In this document: one piece after another, positions 58,167 to 64,000 of the stretch | Position numbering within the stretch: the first letter of the stretch is position 1 | Layout: each line of letters begins with the position of its first letter | DNA from: Planctomycetota bacterium | GTDB taxonomy: Bacteria > Planctomycetota > J058 > J103 | Assembly: GCA_026004615.1 (NCBI GenBank) | Contig: BPJM01000004.1 | Location: forward strand, 328,223 to 392,222 | DNA: 64,000 nt | Reading direction: 5' to 3' | Notes under the pieces: model-generated | What the model was told of the DNA's origin: nothing | Database searches by the model: none | What the model saw: the letters and a program-made list of their open reading frames with translations, nothing else | Position numbers and translations under genes: made by a program

Positions 58167-59753
58167 TCACGGTTCGACGTCGATGGCCAGCTGCTCGAGC
58201 GTGCGGCCGCGCGCGCGCAGCAGCCGTGCCTTGGCCAGGGCGTGGTCGATGCGGGCGGCGATCTCCAGCCGGCGGGCGGCGCTCAGCGCCTCTTCCTTCT
58301 CCAGGACGTCGAAGTTCGTCGCGGCGCCGTGGCGCAGCCGCACCTGCTCGGCCTCCAGCTGCTGCTCGGCCAGCTCCACGCTGAGACGCGCGCTGCGCAC
58401 CCGCTCGCGCGCCGCCGCGATGTCGCGCGCTGCCGTGCGCACCTCCAGCACCACCACTTGCTCCAGCGAGTCGCGCTGGCGCTCGGCGCGGCGCACCCGC
58501 GCCTGGGCCGCCTCGGCGGCGCCGCGCGCGGCGAGGTTGAAGATCGGCACCTCGACCTCCAGGCCGACCGACCAGCGGTAGAACTCTCCGGTGAACAGCG
58601 CCTCGTGCGCATTGTGGTGGCTGTCGCCGAGCCCGAGCTGCGTCCAGCTCGCCACCAGATCCACGCTCGGCAGCCGCTGGTTGTCGGCCAGCTCGCGGCG
58701 CGCGGTCTCGGCCGCAATCGCGGTCTGGAGCGCCTGCAGCTCCGGGCGCCGTCCCAGCGCGTCCGCGATGAGCGCATTCACGTCGAGCGGTTCGGGATCG
58801 ATCCGCGGTGCATCGAGCGCCACCACCCGCACGTCCCAGGCGCGGTGCTGGCCGGGTGCGGTGATCAGGCGCAGCAGCGCGTCGGCTGCGTTGGCAGCAT
58901 CGTTGCGCGCCCGGATCAGCTCCTCCTCGCGCGTCGCCACCCCCACCCGCGCCTGCAGCACATCGAGCGGGATCGCCGCCCCGGCGCGCAGCTGCGCCTC
59001 GGCGCGCTCCAAAAGCTCGCGCGCGGTCCGCAGTGCCTGCTCCGCCACCTTCTCGGTCTCGCGCGCTCCCAGATACGTCCAGTACGCCTGCTCGACCTCG
59101 AAGGCGAGCTGGACGAGGGCGGCTTCGAGCTGGGCGCGCGCCATGGCGTGGTTGTGGCGCGCCACGGTGACGAAGGTCTTGTTCACATCGAGTCCGAAGT
59201 TGCGCAACAGCGGCTGGCGCACGCTGGCGGTGAAGGAAGGGCGCACCGCGGGATCGAGGAAGAAGCGGCTCGCGGTGGTCCGCCAGCCATAGTCGTAGCG
59301 CAGCTCGATGCCGGTGCCGATCAGGCTCTGCCAGCGCACCCCGCCGTTCCAGGCGAAGCTGTCGGAGGGATCGACCCGCAGGCCCGGCGGCAGCCCGGTG
59401 ACGGTGATATCGGTGCCGGGGATGGGGGCCGAGAAGGAGGGGTCGCGGTTGCGCCCGCCGCTGGTGCCCAGGAACAGCGCCGGGTCGAAGCTGCCCCAGG
59501 CCTCCTCGATCCCCGCGTAGGCAGCGGCGACGTCCAGCCGCGCGATGTCGGCGTCGGGGTTGTTGCGGATCGCGCGCAGCACCGCCTCCTTGAGCGTCAG
59601 CGCGAGCACCCGCGCCCCGCCGCCGGCCGCCGGTTGCTGCGGGGCGGCGGGGCGGCCCTGCGCGGCGGTCTGCTCTCCCCCTCGAGCCGCCGGCGCCCAG
59701 GCCGCCAGCACCGCGCACGCTCCCAGCCACAGCAGCTGCCGTCCTCGCCGCAT
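58167..59753 (-). CDS. TolC-family outer-membrane efflux protein
   Basis: 528 residues. A signal peptide (LLWLGACAVLAAWAPAARG) is followed by the TolC/OEP pattern. LTLKEAVLRAIRNNPDADIA opens the first repeat, long coiled-coil helices (QLAFEVEQAYWTYLGARETEKVAEQALRT, read in parts) follow, and the second repeat has RRPELQALQTAIAAETARRELA. The beta segments IELRYDYGWR and FYRWSVGLEVEVPIFN build the barrel. It would export a substrate with an inner-membrane pump, none of which is nearby. ATG 59753 has AGGAGG 6 nt upstream. Confidence 0.88.
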   Translation of the reverse strand: MRRGRQLLWLGACAVLAAWAPAARGGEQTAAQGRPAAPQQPAAGGGARVLALTLKEAVLRAIRNNPDADIARLDVAAAYAGIEEAWGSFDPALFLGTSGGRNRDPSFSAPIPGTDITVTGLPPGLRVDPSDSFAWNGGVRWQSLIGTGIELRYDYGWRTTASRFFLDPAVRPSFTASVRQPLLRNFGLDVNKTFVTVARHNHAMARAQLEAALVQLAFEVEQAYWTYLGARETEKVAEQALRTARELLERAEAQLRAGAAIPLDVLQARVGVATREEELIRARNDAANAADALLRLITAPGQHRAWDVRVVALDAPRIDPEPLDVNALIADALGRRPELQALQTAIAAETARRELADNQRLPSVDLVASWTQLGLGDSHHNAHEALFTGEFYRWSVGLEVEVPIFNLAARGAAEAAQARVRRAERQRDSLEQVVVLEVRTAARDIAAARERVRSARLSVELAEQQLEAEQVRLRHGAATNFDVLEKEEALSAARRLEIAARIDHALAKARLLRARGRTLEQLAIDVEP

Positions 59754-59870
59754 GATGTCCCTCCTCCGGTGCAGGTCCGAGCCGCCCCTCGCTCGCGCGC
59801 CGGACGGCTCCGCCCGAGCGGTGCGGGGAGCCGGCGCCAGGCGCCCGCCGGCCGCCGTGGATCGGGGCAC

Positions 59871-59876
59871 AGCATA
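59871..59876 (-). promoter_or_regulatory. -10 box upstream of the TolC-family gene
   Basis: TATGCT on the minus strand, about 118 nt upstream of the ATG at 59753. The -35 region is weak. Confidence 0.35.
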
Positions 59877-59978
59877 CCGCGGCCCCCTGCGCCGAGAAAG
59901 CGCACGCAGGCACGGGCACCTGGCCTCCTGCCGGCGCTTGCCGGCCGAAGGCACGGACCGCGCCGGGCGGCGCGGAGC

Positions 59979-60731
59979 TCAGCGGCTGCTCGCCGGGGCC
60001 GGCCAGGGGTGGCCGAGGGCGCGCAGCTGCGCCAGCGCCAGCTCGCGCCAGCCGCGGTTGGCCTGCGGGCTGGCGGGGCTGGGGTGCAGCAGCATGCCGG
60101 TGCGCATGCCAAGCCCCGCGCGCTCCACCACCGCGCGGGCGCGCGCGGCCGCCCAGCGGCCGACGCCGATCACCGTGCGGGGGGCGAGCGCGCGCAGCAC
60201 GCGCTCGAGATGGAGGTCCGCGGCGGCCAGACAATCGGCGAGCAGCGCGCGCCCGGCGCGCTCGGGGGTGAGGTTCGCCCCGCTCGCTGCCAGCAACAAC
60301 AGCGGGCAGTAGTTGGCGACGTAGAACCTTGCGAAGAACGCCTCCGGCGTGCCGAAGCAATCCCGCACCGCGCCCCACAGCCGCTGGCCGCTGACCTCGT
60401 TGCGCGGGCAGTCCAGCCCCAGCACCGGGCGTCTGGGGTGCATGCGCGCGGGCTGGCGCACCCGCCCCCGCAGCCCGAGGAAGTCGCGCACCATGTCGGG
60501 GCTGCCGAACGGCACCCCGGTCTGGCCCATCCCCCAGGGGCCGGGGTTCATGCCGAGCAGCACCGCCTCCACCCGGTGGCCCGGCGGGGCGAACCGCCGG
60601 CAGTACGCAGCGTGCAGCTCCCAGGCGTACTCGAGCGGCAGCAGGATGTACGCCACCCGGCCGGCCGGCGCGCGCGCGGGGTAGTCACGCACCGCCTCGC
60701 GCAACCGCCGTGCTGCTTCCAGCACTGTCAC
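59979..60731 (-). CDS. SMUG-type uracil-DNA glycosylase
   Basis: 250 residues. The uracil-pocket motif GMNPGPWGMGQTGVPFG (60-76) and the DNA-intercalation motif HPSPASPQANRGW near the C-terminus are those of UDG family 3 (SMUG1). It removes uracil and oxidised pyrimidines from DNA. GTG 60731 is preferred (AAGGGG 5 nt upstream) over the longer frame to 60764. SMUG is patchy in bacteria, so it is a useful marker. It is transcribed towards the TolC-family gene. Confidence 0.9.
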   Translation of the reverse strand: MTVLEAARRLREAVRDYPARAPAGRVAYILLPLEYAWELHAAYCRRFAPPGHRVEAVLLGMNPGPWGMGQTGVPFGSPDMVRDFLGLRGRVRQPARMHPRRPVLGLDCPRNEVSGQRLWGAVRDCFGTPEAFFARFYVANYCPLLLLAASGANLTPERAGRALLADCLAAADLHLERVLRALAPRTVIGVGRWAAARARAVVERAGLGMRTGMLLHPSPASPQANRGWRELALAQLRALGHPWPAPASSR

Positions 60732-60881
60732 CGCGGCCCCTTCCCGCGCCGCCTGTGGCGACACTGCTCCTCGCCGGCCGCCTGCTCGCGCCCCTGCGGC
60801 GGCGCCGCGGGCGCGGCCGCGGGCGGCAGCAGTCTTGCGCCGCGCCTGCGCGCCCCGGCCCGCCGTCGCTGCCCGGACGCC

Positions 60882-61157
60882 TCAGACGCCGCCGTGCTTG
60901 GTCGGCGGGGACCGCTCGGTGTCCGCCCAGGCGCCGAGCGCGTGCAGCGCCGCCAGCACGCGCTCCAGCAGGTCGGAGGGCGGTGCCGGATCGCCCATGT
61001 TCTCCTCCTCGGCGACCTGCATCTCGCGCGCGTCGTACTCCCAGCGGCGCAGGATCTCGATCTTGTGTTCCCGCGCCAGCTCGGGGTGCCGGAGCACCTC
61101 CTCGGGCGTCGCGAACACGCTCGCCGGATCGCGCAGTGCGGCCTCCAGGTCGATCAT
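60882..61157 (-). CDS. Small conserved protein of unknown function
   Basis: 91 residues. The opening DLEAALRDPASVFATPEEVL, then ELAREHKIEILRRWEYDARE and MQVAEEENM, resembles a small hypothetical family seen beside many proteobacterial genes. It is helical and charged, with no membrane segment. ATG 61157. Function unknown. Confidence 0.75.
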   Translation of the reverse strand: MIDLEAALRDPASVFATPEEVLRHPELAREHKIEILRRWEYDAREMQVAEEENMGDPAPPSDLLERVLAALHALGAWADTERSPPTKHGGV

Positions 61158-61287
61158 GCGCCATTGCCCCCTTGTCGCTGCGTGTCAGCTCGCGCCGGCC
61201 CTGCGCAGCCACTTGCTGCCGCGGGCAGCGAGCCCGGCCGGCGGCACTGGGCGCGTGCCCGCTCGTGGCCCGCGCGCGCCGTCCGGA

Positions 61288-61743
61288 CTACAGCTCGCGC
61301 GCGTAGGCGGTCCAGGGTGCGGGCTCGAGCCCGAGCGAGCGCATGAAGCCGGCGATGGCGTGGTCGTCCTGGTGGACCATGGTGCGGACGTACCTCACCC
61401 CCTGGGCGCGGCAGTGCTCCAGCAGCTGCTCGGCGAGCCGGCGGCCGATCCCCCGGTGCTGCTGATCGGGATGCACGCCCACGACCTCGATCCAGGCGGT
61501 GGGCTCGTCCAGTCCGAACTCCCAGCCGCGGATGTCGGCGAAGAGAAACCCCACCACCTCGCCGTCCAGTTCAGCGACCAGCGCTGCCTCGGGGTCGCGG
61601 CTCAGGTAGTAGCGGACGCGCGTCTCCCAGTGGTGCGGACGGTAGCGGCCGAGCAGCCGCTCGTCGATCGCCTCGATGGCGGCGGTGTCCATCTCGCACA
61701 CCGGGCGGACGATCAGCCCGGTGCCGGTCGCAGGTGCGTCCAT
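61288..61743 (-). CDS. GNAT-family N-acetyltransferase
   Basis: 151 residues with the GNAT fold. The acetyl-CoA motif is HPDQQHRGIGRRLAEQLL (Q/RxxGxG/A), preceded by the strand IEVVGV, and TMVHQDDHAIAGFMRSLGLEP closes the domain. The substrate is unknown. ATG 61743 begins 12 nt after the stop of the BoxB-like gene, so both are probably cotranscribed from the promoter at 63174-63202. Confidence 0.85.
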   Translation of the reverse strand: MDAPATGTGLIVRPVCEMDTAAIEAIDERLLGRYRPHHWETRVRYYLSRDPEAALVAELDGEVVGFLFADIRGWEFGLDEPTAWIEVVGVHPDQQHRGIGRRLAEQLLEHCRAQGVRYVRTMVHQDDHAIAGFMRSLGLEPAPWTAYAREL

Positions 61744-61755
61744 GCGGTCCCCCGT

Positions 61756-63129
61756 TCAGGCAGCGCCGTGGCAACTGGCGCGCGGCTCGCACCTTGCCCC
61801 CCCTGCCGTCGGCTCGCCTGCCGCCGCCTGGCCCTCCTCGACGATCCAGCGCACGCTCTTGCTGCAGGGGCAGTAGCTGGTGCGGACCAGCCGCGGCGCG
61901 CTCGCCTCCGCGGTCTTAAGGTCGATCTCGCCCGCCTGCAGCCGGCGCATCGCCCCCAGGTACTCGCCGAAGTCGCGGTGGGCGAGGTACGGCTCGGGCA
62001 GCACCGCGGCCAGGTGGCGCCGGTAGTCCTCGAAGTCGCGGAACGGCTCGCCATCGACGCTCCACATCTGGTGCGACCAGAGCCCGCGCCGGCGGAAGAA
62101 CCGCTCGTCCGGCAGCCGCAACAGCTCCTCGGGCTCGATGCCGCGCTGGCGCTCGCGGTGCTGCTGGATCGAGGCCACCAGCGCGCGCGCCTCCTCGGGG
62201 CCTAGCTCGGGCAGCCTCGCCCGCACGTAGTTGCGGTTGAGGTCCTCGACCATGCGGCCGAGTTCGGCCTGGTACGCCCGCAGCGCCTGCAGGTTGGTCA
62301 TGTCCTTGAAGCCGAGCTCGATGTTGGTCTGCCCGCCCTTTTCGTGGCCGAACATCTCGTAGCCGCGCGGCACCCACTTGTTCAGATACCGCTGGATGAC
62401 CGCCATCGGGACCGTGATCTCCCCGGTGGCGGCCTTGCGCACCCAGCGCCTGAGCGGCACCACGCCGGCGGCCAGGTGAAACGCCTCCTCCTGCAGCATG
62501 GGCGGCATGCTCGCCGCCATCGGCTTGTAGGCGCACACCTTCTGCATGGTGAGCTGGTACTTGCCCACCCGGTCGATCACCGCGGCGAAGACGATGTTGT
62601 CGACGAACGAGTCGTACTCGATGTTGAAGGCGCCGAGGACATGGCTGCCGGTCTTCATCGACAGCACCTCCTCGACGATCTCCTCGCCCTTCTGCTCGGA
62701 GACCTGCGACCAGTCGTCGCGCGTCAGCAGGTGGAACATCTGGTAGCCGTGCCGCAGCTCCTCCGCCATGACGCGCAGCACGAAGAACTTCTCCTCGTCG
62801 TCCTGTGCCTTGTCCAGGCTGCCCTGGTGCTGCTGGATGGAGCCGAACTCGGTGCTCGCCTGCGCCTTGATGATCTGCAAGAGCCGGTGCGCCTGTTCGG
62901 GTTCCATCTGTTCGGCGCGGGTGAACTTCTTCTCGCCCGCCCGCCGGCCGACCTGGATCTCCTCCGGGGTCGACAGATCCAGCTTGGAGCAGAGGCAGAA
63001 GGGCTGCTGGCGCGGAAAGTACTTCTCCCAGTAATGCAGCAACAGCGGATAGTCGGGGAAGTAGCGCTGTTGCCAGCGCTCGACCGCGTCGTGGTACTTC
63101 TTGTCGAGCCGGTCCTGTGCGATCTGCAC
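61756..63129 (-). CDS. BoxB/PaaA-like di-iron protein with CxC motifs at both ends
   Basis: 457 residues. The ferritin-like di-iron core of BoxB (benzoyl-CoA 2,3-epoxidase) and related enzymes is visible: the Glu in QASTEFGSIQQHQ, EELRH in MAEELRHGYQMF, VDNIVFAAVIDRVGKYQL, and EExxH in MLQEEAFHLAAGV. Unlike plain BoxB it has FCLCSK near residue 45 and YCPCSK near the C-terminus, plus more cysteines in the tail. No BoxA or BoxC partner is nearby. It probably hydroxylates or epoxidises an acyl-CoA or other substrate with O2; the real reaction is unknown. GTG 63129 has GGAG 8 nt upstream. Confidence 0.8.
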   Translation of the reverse strand: MQIAQDRLDKKYHDAVERWQQRYFPDYPLLLHYWEKYFPRQQPFCLCSKLDLSTPEEIQVGRRAGEKKFTRAEQMEPEQAHRLLQIIKAQASTEFGSIQQHQGSLDKAQDDEEKFFVLRVMAEELRHGYQMFHLLTRDDWSQVSEQKGEEIVEEVLSMKTGSHVLGAFNIEYDSFVDNIVFAAVIDRVGKYQLTMQKVCAYKPMAASMPPMLQEEAFHLAAGVVPLRRWVRKAATGEITVPMAVIQRYLNKWVPRGYEMFGHEKGGQTNIELGFKDMTNLQALRAYQAELGRMVEDLNRNYVRARLPELGPEEARALVASIQQHRERQRGIEPEELLRLPDERFFRRRGLWSHQMWSVDGEPFRDFEDYRRHLAAVLPEPYLAHRDFGEYLGAMRRLQAGEIDLKTAEASAPRLVRTSYCPCSKSVRWIVEEGQAAAGEPTAGGARCEPRASCHGAA

Positions 63130-63173
63130 GGCTGTCTCTCCGATCGCTTGCCAGCCGCGGAGGTACGCGGCTC

Positions 63174-63202
63174 AGGATACCGGAGCGGCGGCGGGGGATC
63201 AA
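63174..63202 (-). promoter_or_regulatory. Promoter of the BoxB-like/GNAT operon
   Basis: TTGATC (63202-63197), 17-bp spacer, TATCCT (63179-63174); four matches in each box, about 45 nt before the GTG at 63129. Confidence 0.55.
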
Positions 63203-63301
63203 GCGGGCATGGGGCTCGGCAGGCGGCGTTGCTTCGGGGCGTTACCCCGTTGCGCGGCGGGCGTTGAAGGGGATGGACCGGCGGGTGGAGGAGGCAGGCG
63301 C

Positions 63302-64000
63302 ATGTGGCGGCGGGGTAGCGGGGTCGCGCGGTGGCGGTGGGTCACGGGCGCCGGGGTGCTCTTCGCAGCGGGGTGGCTGGCGCTGGGGCTTGCGCCGGCC
63401 AGCGCGGTGCGAGGGGCGCCGCAGGCCGACGAGCCGGGGGCGCCTGCAGCGGCGCGTGGCCAGCCGGCCGGGCAGGCGGCCGCTTCCGATCCGCTGGCGC
63501 CGCTGCCCGCGCAGGCCTGGACGCGCGCGCATGCCGCCCACCTGCTGCGGCGCGCCGGCTTCGGCGGTCCGCTGGCCGAGGTGGAGCGGCTGTATGCGCT
63601 CGGCCCCGAGGGCGCGGTCGAGGCGCTGCTGGCGGGCTTCGGCGGACAGGAGGGCCCGGAGTTCGAAGCGGTGTGCTACGACCGGCCGCCGCGCACCGCC
63701 CTGCTCGCACTCCAGGCCGAGCAGCGCCAGGAGCTGGTGCGCCAGTGGCGGCGCGCCGACGCGGCGCAGCTGCAGCGGCTGCGCGCCTGGTGGCTGGAGC
63801 GCATGGTGCGCACCCCGCACCCGCTGCGCGAGAAGATGGTGCTGTTCTGGCACGGGCACTTTCACCTCCGGCTACCGCGAGGTCCGCTCCAGCTGGCTGC
63901 TCGCGCGGCAGAACGCGCTGCTGCGCCAGCACGCGCTGGGCAACTTCGCGGAGCTGCTGCGCGCGATCGCGCGCGATCCGGCCATGCTGCGCTACCTGGA
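63302..64000 (+). pseudogene. DUF1800-family protein, N-terminal part with a single-base frameshift (partial)
   Basis: A signal peptide (VTGAGVLFAAGWLALGLAPASA) is followed by the DUF1800 start AAHLLRRAGFGGP and WWLERMVRTPHPLREKMVLFWHGHF. After this, one extra T in the run at 63860-63862 shifts the frame. Removing it gives TSGYREVRSSWLLARQNALL, then HALGNFAELLRAIARDPAML, the usual DUF1800 continuation, to the window edge. ATG 63302 has AGGAGG 7 nt upstream. DUF1800 proteins are exported and often paired with DUF1501 genes; the function is unknown. The rest of the gene lies outside. Confidence 0.75.

Noticed and set aside
57354..61346. 1330-codon plus-strand open frame across glnE, the TolC-family gene and SMUG
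   Set aside because: Crosses three well-supported minus-strand genes and their spacers; low-complexity translation.

Overview
The window is very GC-rich (roughly three quarters G+C by eye) and densely coded, with many GTG and some TTG starts. It comes from a diderm (Gram-negative-type) bacterium: it has a TolC-type outer-membrane channel, prolipoprotein diacylglyceryl transferase (lgt) and lipoproteins, GlnE, QueA and DnaK. A two-subunit 2-oxoacid:ferredoxin oxidoreductase, a sigma-54 activator, a hybrid histidine kinase, a Ser/Thr kinase and a BoxB-like di-iron enzyme fit a deltaproteobacterial/Myxococcota- or Binatota-like lineage. The sequence does not fix the taxon. No rRNA, tRNA, CRISPR array, insertion sequence or phage gene was seen.

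Layout. 1-8.4 kb: tail of a membrane protein, a YhhN-like gene translationally coupled to a double-domain M16 peptidase, then divergently korA-korB followed by a frameshifted Ser/Thr kinase. 8.4-18.7 kb, the most unusual block: a four-repeat WxxGxW protein, two unrecognised proteins that share an N-terminal motif (one with a caspase-like His/Cys pattern) and, divergent from them, a 2082-residue DUF4011-helicase-nuclease protein of the Hhe defence type. 18.7-23.3 kb: an isopropylmalate-dehydrogenase-family gene and a cyclophilin-crotonase-thiolase-hypothetical operon. 23.5-29.9 kb: a HEAT-repeat membrane protein, a Gly-rich lipoprotein with its own promoter and intrinsic terminator, a hybrid histidine kinase and a radical-SAM protein with an odd cysteine pattern.

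30-44.5 kb: a frameshifted GMC oxidoreductase, lgt, proB and proA, glutamine-dependent nadE, an alpha/beta hydrolase, a VWA membrane protein, a phosphomannomutase, a small membrane protein and an NtrC-type activator whose receiver phosphoacceptor Asp is Glu. 44.5-49.6 kb: a DUF3592 gene with a broken tandem copy, an EF-hand-like secreted protein and dnaK. 49.6-64 kb: a TPR/HExxH peptidase, an MDR dehydrogenase, queA, glnE, a TolC-family protein, a SMUG-type uracil-DNA glycosylase, a small conserved protein, a GNAT acetyltransferase, the BoxB-like protein and the start of a DUF1800 gene.

Promoters follow a recurring pattern, TTG(A/C)nn, 16-18 bp, TA(T/G)nnT. Three otherwise conserved genes (kinase, GMC, DUF1800) each carry one extra base, so either assembly indels or real gene decay should be considered when using these models.
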